Positions 22,911 to 32,088 of a stretch of 32,242 bases of DNA are shown one piece after another. The stretch's first letter is position 1. Every line of letters begins with the position of its first letter. The stretch covers positions 1 to 32,242 of the forward strand of contig NZ_JH815514.1 in assembly GCF_000297775.1 (NCBI RefSeq), written 5' to 3'. The position numbers and the translations under genes are program-made. Source of the DNA: Sutterella wadsworthensis 2_1_59BFAA. GTDB taxonomy: Bacteria; Pseudomonadota; Gammaproteobacteria; Burkholderiales; Burkholderiaceae_F. Below the pieces are notes generated by a model. It worked only from the letters and a program-made list of their open reading frames with translations, had not been told where the DNA came from and did no database searches.

Positions 22911-24716
22911 ATGAACCAATCGAGCGCCGAACGGCTCGGCAAATTTCGACAGACCATGAAGGACCGGGGGCTTGACGCCTGGATCGGCCGCATCGTCGAT
23001 CCGCATCTCTCGGAATACGTTCCCGAACACTGGCAGTCCGTTGCCTGGCTCACGGGCTTCACGGGCAGCACCGCCCGCCTGTGCGTGACGCAGGGCGCTG
23101 CCGCGCTTCTCGTCGACAGCCGCTACTGGGAGCAGGCCGAAGGCGAGCTCGACGGAGCGCCCTTCGAAGTCGTGAGGCTCGGTGCGCCCGACGCCCCCTC
23201 GCAGGAGGCCTGGCTTTCGCAGCATCTCACCCGCGGCCGCGTCGGCCTCGCCCCCGAACTCTGGAGCGAATCGGATGTGCGCCGCATCCGCACATCACTC
23301 GCCGACTGCGGACTTGAGCTCGCGCTCGTCCCCGATCTCTTTGACGACGTCTGGACCCAAGGCCGTCCCGCCCGTCCGCAGACCGCCGTCACCCCGATGA
23401 CGCAGGATTCCTCAACCGTTGCAGACAGGCTCGCCCGAGTCCGCGAAGTGCTTCGCGACCGCGCTAGCGAAGCCCTGTGCCTGCACTCGCTCGACGACAT
23501 CGCCTGGCTCACGGGCTGCCGTGCGGCCGACATCAAATTCAATCCCGTCTTCCTCGCGAGCATGATCGTGACCGACAGCGAGGCCCTTCTCTATACGGAA
23601 GCCTCCAGATTCACGCCCGAACTCCTTGGCGCTCTGGCCGCACAGGGCATCGAAGTTCGAGCACCCGAATCGCTCGCAGGGGACATCTCCGCGCTCTCGA
23701 GGGACCTCGTCTTCATGGCCGACCCCGACCGCCTTCCCGCCTCGATCTTCGGACTCCTCGAGCGCGTCCCCGTCGAGGCGCTCTCGCCCGTCACGCTCAT
23801 GAAGAGCCGCAAGTCCGAGGAGGAGCTCGAGGGCATCCGCCGCGCCATGGTCTCCGACGGCGTCGCGCTATGCGAATTCTACGCGCTGCTTGACGAGCGA
23901 CTCGCCGAAGGCGCCGTGCTCACCGAATCCGACGTCGCGAACATGCTCGACTCAGAACGCGCCGCACGCCCCGACAACAGGGGCCTGAGCTTCGGCACGA
24001 TCTCCGCCTTCGGCCGCAACGCCGCGCTTCCACACTATGCGCCGAAGCGCGAAACGGCCGCAGTCCTCACGGACGGGCTTCTTCTCATCGACTCGGGCGG
24101 GCAGTACGAGGCGGGCACGACCGACATCACCCGCATGACGGCCGTCGGCCGCATCGACGACGACATGAAGCGCGACGTCACGCTCGTGCTCAAGGCCCAC
24201 ATCGCGCTTGCACGCGCCGTCGTTCCCGCAGGCGTCTCGGGCTCGCAGCTCGACGCCATCGCACGCGCGCCCCTCTGGGCCAAGGGCCTCGACTTCGGAC
24301 ACGGCACGGGCCACGGCGTGGGCTGCCGCCTCAACGTCCACGAAGGTCCCTTCCACATCTCCCCGCGTGCAACGAAGACGGGCGAGCTCGGTCTCCAGGC
24401 AGGCATCCTCGTCTCCGATGAACCCGGCCTCTACCGTCCCGGCCACAGGGGCGTGCGCATCGAAAACCTGATCGTCGCCCGCAGGGCTGCGTCCACGGAG
24501 TTCGGCGAATTCCTCGCGTTCGACGTCGCAACGCTCTGCCCGATCGACCTCAGAACCGTCGATGTTTCGCTCCTCACGCCCGACGAAGTGGCCTGGCTCG
24601 ACGATTACCATGGGAAAGTCCTGACCGCCCTTCAAAACGAGGCGCTTTCTACTCGCGCACAGGCATGGCTCAAGGCCCGCACGGTCCCCGCCTTCCGTTC
24701 CAGAAACATTGTGTAA
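22911..24716 (+). CDS. Xaa-Pro aminopeptidase, M24B, large three-domain type
   Basis: A cytoplasmic metallopeptidase that removes an N-terminal residue ahead of proline. The 601-residue length and three domains match the eukaryote-like large aminopeptidase P rather than the E. coli PepP (about 440). Two creatinase-like domains occupy about 1-155 and 170-300, and the pita-bread catalytic domain about 305-535. The five metal ligands are present: D394 (LLIDSGG), D405 (TTDITR), H468 (FGHGTGHGVG), E504 (SDEPGLY) and E518 (VRIENL). GAGG lies seven bases before the ATG. It fits peptide-based nutrition. The gene is followed by the RND operon with its own promoter. Confidence 0.92.
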   Translation: MNQSSAERLGKFRQTMKDRGLDAWIGRIVDPHLSEYVPEHWQSVAWLTGFTGSTARLCVTQGAAALLVDSRYWEQAEGELDGAPFEVVRLGAPDAPSQEAWLSQHLTRGRVGLAPELWSESDVRRIRTSLADCGLELALVPDLFDDVWTQGRPARPQTAVTPMTQDSSTVADRLARVREVLRDRASEALCLHSLDDIAWLTGCRAADIKFNPVFLASMIVTDSEALLYTEASRFTPELLGALAAQGIEVRAPESLAGDISALSRDLVFMADPDRLPASIFGLLERVPVEALSPVTLMKSRKSEEELEGIRRAMVSDGVALCEFYALLDERLAEGAVLTESDVANMLDSERAARPDNRGLSFGTISAFGRNAALPHYAPKRETAAVLTDGLLLIDSGGQYEAGTTDITRMTAVGRIDDDMKRDVTLVLKAHIALARAVVPAGVSGSQLDAIARAPLWAKGLDFGHGTGHGVGCRLNVHEGPFHISPRATKTGELGLQAGILVSDEPGLYRPGHRGVRIENLIVARRAASTEFGEFLAFDVATLCPIDLRTVDVSLLTPDEVAWLDDYHGKVLTALQNEALSTRAQAWLKARTVPAFRSRNIV

Positions 24717-24723
24717 CACTGCT

Positions 24724-24735
24724 TAACCCGGGTTA
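24724..24735. promoter_or_regulatory. Palindrome TAACCCGGGTTA upstream of the RND operon
   Basis: A perfect 12-base palindrome 11 bases ahead of the -35 box of the efflux operon, placed where a regulator could bind. RND operons are usually controlled by a TetR or MarR protein, but no such gene is adjacent. Confidence 0.35.
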
Positions 24736-24746
24736 GCCGAAGACAT

Positions 24747-24775
24747 TTGCCTCTCTTCGGCTTCGCGGCCATACT
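24747..24775 (+). promoter_or_regulatory. Promoter of the RND efflux operon
   Basis: TTGCCT (24747-24752) and CATACT (24770-24775), separated by an ideal 17 bases; each matches four of six consensus positions. Confidence 0.5.
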
Positions 24776-24810
24776 GAAACGCAAGCAAGGAACAATCCAC
24801 CCTCAACGAC

Positions 24811-25905
24811 ATGCGACATACATTCAGTCTTGTCTGCGCCGGCCTTCTGGCGCTCACGCTTCTCGCCGGCTGCGAAAAGACGACGGCCCCAAAGACCGTC
24901 CGCGCGCCCCTTTCTGTTGAAACCCTGACCGTTGAAGCGGCAGACCAGCCCCGCTGGATCACGCTGCTCGGCCAGGCCGAGGGCGGCCGCGAAGTCGAGG
25001 TCAAGTCCCAGGTGAGCGGCATCCTCAAGAAGGTCGCCTTCACGGAAGGCGCCGAAGTGAAGGCGGGCGACGTGCTCTACCAGATCGATCCCGCGCCCTT
25101 CGAAGCCAGGCTGAAGTCGGCCGCGGCGAACACGCGCAGCGCGAAGGCCACGCTTGCAGAAGCTAAAACCAGCTACGAACGCACCCGTGCGCTTTTTGAA
25201 AAGGGCGCCAAGAGCCGTCAGGACCTCGACGAGGCCAACCGCGCGCACCTCGTCGCCTCCTCAGCCTACAACGCGGCGACCGCCTCCGAAAGGGACGCGG
25301 CCATCAGCCTCGAATGGACGACCGTGAGGGCTCCCGCCTCCGGTCTCGTGAGCGACACGCAGTTCAATGAAGGCTCGCTCATCTCCTCGGCAAGCTCCGT
25401 GCTTGCCACGATCACCCAGCACGACGACGTCAGGGTCGTCTTCGCGCCGTCCGCACGTGCGCTCGACGGCGCCGACGTGACGACCGACAATGCGGTCAAA
25501 CTCCGCGACGAGCGCGGCCGCACGCTCTCGGGCAAACTCGACTACGTCGCCCAGTCCGTCAACCCGAAGACGAGCACGCGCCTCATGCGCGTTAGGCTCG
25601 ATGAAGGCTCCGGACTTCTTCCCGGCGACTTCGTGCACGTGGACCTTCAGATCGGCGTACGAGAAAACGCCGTGCGCATCCCGCAGAAGGCCGTGCGCCA
25701 AGAACCCGACGGCACTTACACGGTCTTCGTGTACCAGGACGGCAAAGCCAGGCTCCGGCCCGTCAAGCTCGACCGCTGGGACGGTCCCGACTGGATCGCC
25801 ACCTCGGGCCTCGCCACGGGCGACCGCGTGATCACCAACCAGCTTCTCAAGCTTCGTGACGGCTCCGCCGTGCAGCCCGCCGAAGCTTCCAAGACGGCCA
25901 AGTAG
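24811..25905 (+). CDS. RND efflux periplasmic adaptor lipoprotein
   Basis: The membrane fusion protein links the RND pump to an outer-membrane channel. The 364-residue protein begins with a lipoprotein signal (LLALTLLAGC, C21). A split lipoyl/barrel-sandwich domain (VEVKSQVSGILKKVAFTEGAEVKAGDVLYQIDP, later TVRAPASGLVSD) encloses a helical hairpin (about 95-150). The beta-barrel and membrane-proximal domains follow. The AcrA/MexA/TtgA branch is likely. The gene lies 11 bases upstream of the pump gene. CAAGGAAC upstream is too far to be a good ribosome binding site, so translation may be modest. Confidence 0.93.
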   Translation: MRHTFSLVCAGLLALTLLAGCEKTTAPKTVRAPLSVETLTVEAADQPRWITLLGQAEGGREVEVKSQVSGILKKVAFTEGAEVKAGDVLYQIDPAPFEARLKSAAANTRSAKATLAEAKTSYERTRALFEKGAKSRQDLDEANRAHLVASSAYNAATASERDAAISLEWTTVRAPASGLVSDTQFNEGSLISSASSVLATITQHDDVRVVFAPSARALDGADVTTDNAVKLRDERGRTLSGKLDYVAQSVNPKTSTRLMRVRLDEGSGLLPGDFVHVDLQIGVRENAVRIPQKAVRQEPDGTYTVFVYQDGKARLRPVKLDRWDGPDWIATSGLATGDRVITNQLLKLRDGSAVQPAEASKTAK

Positions 25906-25916
25906 GATCCTGCGCC

Positions 25917-28900
25917 ATGCTCAGCCAGTTCTGCATCCGCCGCCCGATCTTCGCGACGGTCCTCTCGATCATCATCGTGCTCGCGGGCCTCATCGCGCTG
26001 CGCGTTCTTCCGCTCTCCCAGTATCCGGACATCTCGCCTCCGACGGTGCGCATCTCGACCACCTACGACGGCGCCGACGCCCAGACGCTCGCCCGCACCG
26101 TGGCCGCTCCAATCGAGGACCAGCTCTCGGGCATCACAGGCCTGCTCTACTACACGACGAACATCCGAAGCAACGGCGACATGTCGATTTCCTGCGTCTT
26201 TGACGTCGGCACCGACGCCAACGACGCCATGCTCGAAATCAACAACCGCGTCCGCACGGCCGAACGCAGACTGCCAGACGTCGTGCGCAATCAGGGCGTG
26301 AGCGTGCGAAAGCGCTCCGAGGAAAACCTCCTCATGGTCGCGCTCTTCTCGCCCGACGGCAGCATGGCCGCCACCGATCTGGCCGACTACGCGAACCTCA
26401 ACATCGTCGACGAACTCAAGCGCCTGCCCGGCATCGGCGACGTGAGCGTCTTCGGCAACGCGCAGTCCGCCATGCGCATCTGGCTCGATCCCGAAAAGAT
26501 GGGCCTCATGGGCATCACGATCAAGGACGTCGAAAACGCCATCGAGGCCCAGAACGCGCAGCGAAGCGCGGGCCGCGTGGGCACGGCGCCCACAGTGTCC
26601 GAGCAGCAGCTCTACTACACGATCACGACGCCCGGTCAGCTCCTCACCGCCGAGGAGTTCGCCGACATCATCGTCAAGGCTGACGGTCCCGACAAGCTCG
26701 TGCGCATGAAGGACATCGCCACGACCGAAATCGGCAAGCGCTCCTACGAGTTCCGCGTCGACATCAACGGCACGCAGGGCGTCAACGTCGGCGTCTACCT
26801 GCAGACGGGCGCCAACGCCATGGCGGCCGCCGAGGCCGTCAAGGCCCGCATCGTCGAGCTCGCCGCCCAGTTCCCCGAAAACAAGATCGACTACATCATC
26901 ACCGACGACACGTCGATCTTCGTGGGCGCCTCCCTCAACGAGGTCTACCACACGCTGTTCGAGGCAGGCATCCTCGTGCTCCTCGTCGTCTTCGTCTTCC
27001 TGCAGAACTGGCGCGCCACGCTCATCCCGATGCTCGCAGTGCCCGTGTCGCTCATCGGCACGATGGCGGGCCTCTGGCTCTTCGGCTTCTCGCTCAACAC
27101 GCTGACGCTCTTCGCGATGACGCTCTCGATCGGCATCGTGGTCGACGATGCCATCGTCGTGCTTGAGAACGTCGAGCGTCTCATGCGCACCGAGGGCCTC
27201 GGCCCCTACGAGGCGGCCCAGAAGGCCATGAAGGAGGTCTCGGGCGCACTCGTCGCCATCGTGCTCGTGCTCGCCTCCGTCTTCATCCCCGTCGCCTTCC
27301 TCGGCGGCATCGCAGGCGAGCTCTACCGCCAGTTTGCCGTGACGGTCGCCCTGTCCGTCGTGCTCTCGGGCTTCGTCGCCCTGACGCTCACGCCGGCGCT
27401 CTGCGCGATCCTTCTCAAGGAAAGGAAGCCCGAAGAGCGCAAGAACAGGTTCTTCCAGGCCTTCGACCGCGGACTCGCGTCCTTCACGCTCAGGTTCCTC
27501 AAGCTCGTCAAGGCGGCGCTGCGCCACCGCGTGATCACCGCAGGCCTGCTCGTCGCCGTGACGGCCGGCTGCTGGCAGATGCTCGAGCACACGCCAACCT
27601 CCTTCATTCCGCGCGAGGACCAGGGCATCGTGCGCATCTCGGTCCAGCTCCCCGAAGGCGCGGCCTTCCCCCGCACCGAGGCCGTCTCGACCGAAATCCT
27701 CGAGCACCTCAAGAAGAACGACGCCGTGCAGAGCGTCGTGACGATGGTGGGCTACGACACGATGAGCGGCGACGTCCGCAGCAACGCATCGACCTTCATC
27801 CTGAAGCTCAAGCACTGGGACGACCGCAAGGAGACCGCCGAGGAGATCCAGAAGGACCTCCAGAAGTACGTCGCCTCCCACCCCGACATCAAGGGCGTGG
27901 CTGCGCTGCCTGCGGCCATCAAGGGCCTTGGCTCCACGAACGGCTTCTCGGGCTATATCCTCTCGCACGGCAACGACAATCCGCTCGTGCTGCAGAACGT
28001 CGCCGAAAACTTCCTCGACGCCCTTCAGGACCGCCCCGAGCTTACGGGCCTGCGCAGCTACCTGACGGCCGACACGCCCCAGCTCAAGCTCTACGTTGAC
28101 CAGACCAAGGCGATTGCGCTCGGCGTGGACGTCGACGACATCTACGACACGATCTCCCATCTGATGGGCAGCAAGTACGTCAACGATTTCACCCGCAACG
28201 GCAAGATCTACCGCGTGGTGGTTCAGGCCGCTCCGCAGTTCCGTTCGACGCCCGAGGACATCGGGTCGGGCTACGTGCGCTCGAGCTCGGGTGAAATGGT
28301 GCCCATCTCGGCGCTCGTGCGCACCGAGCGCACGTCCGGTGCGGCGGCCCTCGCCCGCATGAACGGCTACCTCGCCGCTCAGTTCAGCGGCGCGGCCGCT
28401 CAAGGCGTCTCGTCGGGCGACGCCATCAGGATCGTCGAGGAAACCGCCCGTGAAGTGCTTCCCGAAGGCTACACGATCGAATGGGTCGGTCAGGCCTACC
28501 ACGAAAAGCGCATCGGCGCCTCGTCCGCCACGGCCTTCGGCTTCGGCATCCTGATGATGTTCCTCATCCTCGCCGCCCTCTACGAGCGTTGGTCGCTGCC
28601 GATCGCCGTCGTGCTGGCCGTCCCGTACGCCTTCCTCGGCGCCATGACCGCCATCTGGCTGCGCGGCACGCCCAACGACATCTACTTCCAGATCGGTCTA
28701 CTCGTGCTCATCGGCCTCACGGCCAAGAACGCCATTCTGATCGTGGAGTTCGCGGCCCAGAAGATGGAGGAGGGAATGGGTCCCTTCGACGCCGCCATTG
28801 AGGCCGCGGGTCTTCGCTTCCGCCCGATTCTGATGACGTCCTTTGCATTCGTGCTCGGCGTCGTGCCGCTCATCATCGCGACGGGCGCAGGCGCGGGGGC

Positions 28901-29018
28901 CCGCCACTCCATGGGTACGGGCGTCTTCGGCGGAATGCTCGCCGCCACCTTCATCTCGACCATCTTCGTGCCGGTGTTCTTCACCTGGTTCGCGAGGAAG
29001 TCGTCGAAGAAGCGCTGA
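25917..29018 (+). CDS. RND multidrug efflux transporter, HAE1 family
   Basis: A 1,033-residue inner-membrane proton/drug antiporter of the AcrB/MexB type. It has 12 membrane helices with two large periplasmic loops (about 34-340 and 560-870). The proton relay residues D410 and D411 are in TM4 (GIVVDDAIVVLENV), and the TM10 lysine is present in GLTAKNAILIVEF. The N-terminus CIRRPIFATVLSIIIVLAG and the LPLSQYPDISPPTVRI block are typical. With the adaptor gene it makes two-thirds of a tripartite pump; no outer-membrane factor gene follows, so a TolC homologue elsewhere must be used. Substrates cannot be predicted from sequence alone; multiple drugs or bile salts are plausible. Confidence 0.96.
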   Translation: MLSQFCIRRPIFATVLSIIIVLAGLIALRVLPLSQYPDISPPTVRISTTYDGADAQTLARTVAAPIEDQLSGITGLLYYTTNIRSNGDMSISCVFDVGTDANDAMLEINNRVRTAERRLPDVVRNQGVSVRKRSEENLLMVALFSPDGSMAATDLADYANLNIVDELKRLPGIGDVSVFGNAQSAMRIWLDPEKMGLMGITIKDVENAIEAQNAQRSAGRVGTAPTVSEQQLYYTITTPGQLLTAEEFADIIVKADGPDKLVRMKDIATTEIGKRSYEFRVDINGTQGVNVGVYLQTGANAMAAAEAVKARIVELAAQFPENKIDYIITDDTSIFVGASLNEVYHTLFEAGILVLLVVFVFLQNWRATLIPMLAVPVSLIGTMAGLWLFGFSLNTLTLFAMTLSIGIVVDDAIVVLENVERLMRTEGLGPYEAAQKAMKEVSGALVAIVLVLASVFIPVAFLGGIAGELYRQFAVTVALSVVLSGFVALTLTPALCAILLKERKPEERKNRFFQAFDRGLASFTLRFLKLVKAALRHRVITAGLLVAVTAGCWQMLEHTPTSFIPREDQGIVRISVQLPEGAAFPRTEAVSTEILEHLKKNDAVQSVVTMVGYDTMSGDVRSNASTFILKLKHWDDRKETAEEIQKDLQKYVASHPDIKGVAALPAAIKGLGSTNGFSGYILSHGNDNPLVLQNVAENFLDALQDRPELTGLRSYLTADTPQLKLYVDQTKAIALGVDVDDIYDTISHLMGSKYVNDFTRNGKIYRVVVQAAPQFRSTPEDIGSGYVRSSSGEMVPISALVRTERTSGAAALARMNGYLAAQFSGAAAQGVSSGDAIRIVEETAREVLPEGYTIEWVGQAYHEKRIGASSATAFGFGILMMFLILAALYERWSLPIAVVLAVPYAFLGAMTAIWLRGTPNDIYFQIGLLVLIGLTAKNAILIVEFAAQKMEEGMGPFDAAIEAAGLRFRPILMTSFAFVLGVVPLIIATGAGAGARHSMGTGVFGGMLAATFISTIFVPVFFTWFARKSSKKR

Positions 29019-29037
29019 TCAGGAAAGGCTCCACGCA

Positions 29038-29070
29038 AATTGGCTGCCCCTTACGGGGCGGCCAATTTTT
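29038..29070. terminator. Terminator between the RND operon and the ABC importer
   Basis: AATTGGCTGCCCC (29038-29050) pairs with GGGGCGGCCAATT (29055-29067, one T-G pair) around TTAC, followed by T on the plus strand. On the minus strand the tail is weaker, so it may only partly serve the converging ABC operon. Confidence 0.82.
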
Positions 29071-29101
29071 CTTTGCGGTTCTGCAGCGGTTCCACTGAAC
29101 G

Positions 29102-29890
29102 TCAGCCGAGCAGCATCTTGTCGGAAACGCCGTCGCCGGCCTTCTCGAAGAACTGCAGGAGGTCCACGGCAGTGAGCTTCGCCTTCTCCTCGCCCCTGAC
29201 GTCAAGGATCGGACGGCCGTCGTGCATCATGATGAGGCGGTTGCCGTAGCGGAGAGCGTCACGCATGTTGTGCGTGATCATGAGCGTCGTGAGCTGCTGT
29301 TCGGTCACGAGCTTTTCGGTAAGTTCAAGCACCTTGGCGGCGGTCTTCGGGTCGAGTGCGGCCGTATGTTCGTCAAGCAGCAGGAGCTTGGGACGCACGA
29401 GCGTGGCCATCAGCAGCGTGAGCGCCTGACGCTGACCGCCCGAGAGCAGGCCCACATGGGCCGTCATGCGGTTCTCAAGGCCGAGGCCGAGCATCTTGAC
29501 GAGCTCCGTGAAGTAGGCCGTCCTGTCCGCACGGTCGCTCCAGCGCAGCGTCTGGCTGCGGCCGCGGCGGTCGGCGATGGCAAGGTTTTCGGAAATCATC
29601 ATGCCTGCGGCCGTGCCGCGCATCGGATCCTGAAAGACGCGGCCGATGAAGGCGGCGCGCTTGTACTCGGGCATTCTGGAGACATCGACGCCGTCGATGA
29701 GAATGGAGCCGGAGTCGATCGGGAACGCGCCCGCGATGGCATTGAGCGTCGTGGACTTGCCCGCGCCGTTCGAACCGATCACGGTGCAGAAGTCACCGTC
29801 CTCGAGCGTGAACGAGACGCCTCGCAGCGCCTTCTTTTCATTGGCCGTGCCGGCGAAGAAAGTCTTGGTGACGTTTTTGAGTTCGAGCAT
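29102..29890 (-). CDS. ABC importer ATP-binding protein (TrpX/PF04392-type system)
   Basis: The 262-residue ATPase powers the importer formed with the two upstream genes. All motifs are intact: Walker A GSNGAGKST, Q-loop FQDP, signature LSGGQRQ, Walker B LLLLDEHTAALDP and H-loop ITHN. The DEH form of Walker B is typical of this subfamily. AAGGA lies eight bases before the ATG. It is the last gene of the operon, 30 bases after the permease gene. Confidence 0.92.
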   Translation of the reverse strand: MLELKNVTKTFFAGTANEKKALRGVSFTLEDGDFCTVIGSNGAGKSTTLNAIAGAFPIDSGSILIDGVDVSRMPEYKRAAFIGRVFQDPMRGTAAGMMISENLAIADRRGRSQTLRWSDRADRTAYFTELVKMLGLGLENRMTAHVGLLSGGQRQALTLLMATLVRPKLLLLDEHTAALDPKTAAKVLELTEKLVTEQQLTTLMITHNMRDALRYGNRLIMMHDGRPILDVRGEEKAKLTAVDLLQFFEKAGDGVSDKMLLG

Positions 29891-29920
29891 TTTTTCTTTC
29901 CTTCGTGTTCAGTTCACAAG

Positions 29921-30805
29921 TCAGGCGCGGGCGCGCAGGCCGGCCATCTTTTCCTTGATGAGCGGGAGTGCCAGCGCAATGGCGACGAGCACGGCGGTAA
30001 AGAGCTTGAGGTCGTTGGGCGGCATGCCCATTTCAAGCACGAATGCAATGACGAGTCGGTAGATGATGGAGCCGAGAATCACGGCGGCGAGGCTCGTCTT
30101 GAACGTCTTAGGGGAGAAGAGCACCTCGCCGATGATGACGGAGGCAAGACCGATCACGATCGTGCCCACGCCCATGCCGACGTCGGCGAAGCCGTTGGCC
30201 TGAGCGACGGTGGCGCCCGAGAGAGCGACAAGGCCGTTCGAGATGACGAGGCCGAGAACGACCATCGTGTTGGTGTTGATGCCTTGGGCGCGGGCCATCT
30301 GCGGATTGAAGCCTGTGGCGCGCACGGCGGTGCCGAGCTCCGTGCCGAAGAACCAGTAGATCACCACAGCGATGGCGACTGCGAAGACGAGGCCGACGAC
30401 GAGGCCGCTCATGGCGACGGAAAGGCCGAGGCTGTTTTCAAGAATCGTGAAGACCGTCTCATTCTGCAGAAGACCGACGTTGGACTTGCCCATCACGTGC
30501 AGGTTCACGGAATAGAGGCCGATCATCGTCAGAATGCCGGCGAGCAGCGCGGGAATGCGGAGCTTCGTCGTCAGCAGGCCGGTGACGCCGCCCGCGAGCG
30601 AACCCGCGACGAGCGCCAGAACAAAGGCGGCGGGCAGACCGAGTCCCGCCGTGATGGCGGTGGCGGCCACGGCCGCGCCCAATGGGAACGAGCCTTCGAC
30701 CGACAGGTCGGCGATGTCGAGAATTCGGAAGGTCAGGAAGACGCCGAGCGCGAGAACGGACCACTGAAGTCCCTGGCCGACGGTCGAGAGAATGAGATCA
30801 AGCAT
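29921..30805 (-). CDS. ABC importer permease (BPD_transp_2 family)
   Basis: A 294-residue inner-membrane protein with about eight to ten hydrophobic helices and the branched-chain-type permease fold. The DIADLSVEGSFPLGAAVAA segment and GTELGTAVRATGFNPQMARAQGIN, the likely coupling helix facing the ATPase, are family marks. AAGGAAA lies before the ATG. It is separated from the binding-protein gene by 170 bases that contain a terminator-like hairpin, so it may be expressed below that gene. Confidence 0.92.
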   Translation of the reverse strand: MLDLILSTVGQGLQWSVLALGVFLTFRILDIADLSVEGSFPLGAAVAATAITAGLGLPAAFVLALVAGSLAGGVTGLLTTKLRIPALLAGILTMIGLYSVNLHVMGKSNVGLLQNETVFTILENSLGLSVAMSGLVVGLVFAVAIAVVIYWFFGTELGTAVRATGFNPQMARAQGINTNTMVVLGLVISNGLVALSGATVAQANGFADVGMGVGTIVIGLASVIIGEVLFSPKTFKTSLAAVILGSIIYRLVIAFVLEMGMPPNDLKLFTAVLVAIALALPLIKEKMAGLRARA

Positions 30806-30898
30806 GAAATTTCCTTTTCTAGGTACGCTCGGCGGTTCGGGTTGCCGATTGTTTTTTAAGTAGGAGCGCCGGCGGAATCTGTTCCTGCCGGCCTATTC

Positions 30899-30951
30899 AA
30901 AAAAATGCGGAGCTCCGCAGACGCCGTACCGGCGTCCCCGACAAGCTCCGC
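30899..30951 (-). terminator. Intra-operon terminator-like hairpin
   Basis: Read on the minus strand, GCGGAGCT (30951-30944) pairs with AGCTCCGC (30914-30907), with a nested GACGCC/GGCGTC hairpin (30936-30920) inside, followed by seven T (30905-30899). It lies between the binding-protein gene and the permease gene. Confidence 0.75.
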
Positions 30952-30975
30952 TCTAGGCGCGGCCTCCTTCAGAGG

Positions 30976-31968
30976 CTACTGAAAAAGCACTGCGCCCTTC
31001 TTGAGTTCGTCCGGAATCGTGATGCCGATCGCGGCTGCCGTCTTCATGTTGAAGACCGGCGTGCCGTTGGCCACGTGCTGGACGGGCATCTCGGCCGGCT
31101 TCTTCTTGCCGTCGAGAATGTCGGCGCCCATCTGGCCCGTCATGCGGCCAATTTCGTAGTAGTCGACCGAGATCGAACCGAGACAGCCCGCTTCGGTCAT
31201 GCCGCGCTCACCCGCAATGACGGGGATCTTGGAGGGGTTGGCGACCTTGGCGAGGGCGGGAATGGCGCTGGCAAGCACGTTGTCCGTCGGCAGCCACATG
31301 CCCTGCACCTTGCCGTTGAGGCTGGCAGCGGCCTGCTGGATGTCGTTGACGTTGGAGACCGTGGCCTCGAGCACCTGCACGCCGCGCTTTTCGGCGGCCT
31401 TCTTGAAGATGTCGACCTGGTACTTGGAGTTGATTTCGCTGGAGTTGTAGATCGTGCCGACGGCCTTGGCGTCGGGGACGAGCTTGAGAAGAAGTTCGAG
31501 CTGGGCCTCGATCGGACCGAGGTCGGAGACGCCCGTGACGTTGCCGCCGGGCTGTTCGTCGGACTTGACAAGCTTGGCAGCGACGAAGTCGGTGATGGCG
31601 GTCGCAACGATCGGCGTGCCCTTGGCGGTCGTGGCCACGGCCTGGGCGGCGGGCGTCGCGACGGCGAAGATCAGCTTGTCCTTGTTGGAGACGAAGCGGG
31701 TGGCGATGTTGTGCAGATTCGACTGGTCGCCCTGGGCGTTCTGGAAGTCGATCTTGATGTTGACGCCGTCCTTGTAGCCGCGTTCGGCAAGCGCGTCCTT
31801 GACACCCTTGGTGCAGGCGTCGAGGGCGGAGTGTTCAACGAGCTGGACGATGCCCACGGGCACGAGTTCGGACTTGGCGGGCTCCTTGTCGCCGCAGCCC
31901 GCGAGTGTCAGCGCGGCAGCGACGGAAAGCGCGATGGCGCTGCGGCGCGTAATCTTGGAAATCTGCAT
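30976..31968 (-). CDS. ABC importer substrate-binding lipoprotein (PF04392, TrpX-like)
   Basis: A 330-residue periplasmic binding protein anchored by lipid: the signal ends in the lipobox LTLAGC (C25). The mature start VPVGIVQLVEHSALDACTKGVKDAL is the signature of the TrpX-like family, predicted in some Gram-positives to bind tryptophan or related aromatic compounds; other members have unknown ligands. The two-lobed fold is complete to the C-terminus. AGGGG lies before the ATG. It is the first gene of the importer operon, in the order binding protein, permease, ATPase. Confidence 0.92.
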   Translation of the reverse strand: MQISKITRRSAIALSVAAALTLAGCGDKEPAKSELVPVGIVQLVEHSALDACTKGVKDALAERGYKDGVNIKIDFQNAQGDQSNLHNIATRFVSNKDKLIFAVATPAAQAVATTAKGTPIVATAITDFVAAKLVKSDEQPGGNVTGVSDLGPIEAQLELLLKLVPDAKAVGTIYNSSEINSKYQVDIFKKAAEKRGVQVLEATVSNVNDIQQAAASLNGKVQGMWLPTDNVLASAIPALAKVANPSKIPVIAGERGMTEAGCLGSISVDYYEIGRMTGQMGADILDGKKKPAEMPVQHVANGTPVFNMKTAAAIGITIPDELKKGAVLFQ

Positions 31969-32024
31969 GGGGTCACCCCTGAGTAATGAAAGTCGAATGC
32001 CAGGGCTTGTAGCCCGAGGATGTT

Positions 32025-32049
32025 AATTTCGATTATACGAACCGAAATT
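32025..32049 (-). promoter_or_regulatory. -10 box with overlapping inverted repeat, ABC importer operon
   Basis: A perfect minus-strand TATAAT (32037-32032) is flanked tightly by TTCG/CGAA (32028-32031 and 32038-32041), and more widely by AATTTCG (32025-32031) and CGAAATT (32043-32049). The -35 box is poor. A repressor or activator binding here would control the promoter; this is inferred from position only. Confidence 0.5.
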
Positions 32050-32088
32050 TGCCGTCTTCCGCCCTCTAATTCCTTTTACTTAAAGCAA

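Noticed and set aside
25716-28502. Very long minus-strand open frame (928 codons) opposite the RND genes
   Set aside because: It is a mirror of the biased codon use of the RND pump gene; the protein is low-complexity (His/Asp/Gly/Arg-rich) with no recognisable domain.
29222-30859. Plus-strand open frame (545 codons) opposite the ABC ATPase and permease genes
   Set aside because: It spans two well-supported minus-strand genes and their gap; no ribosome binding site or domain.
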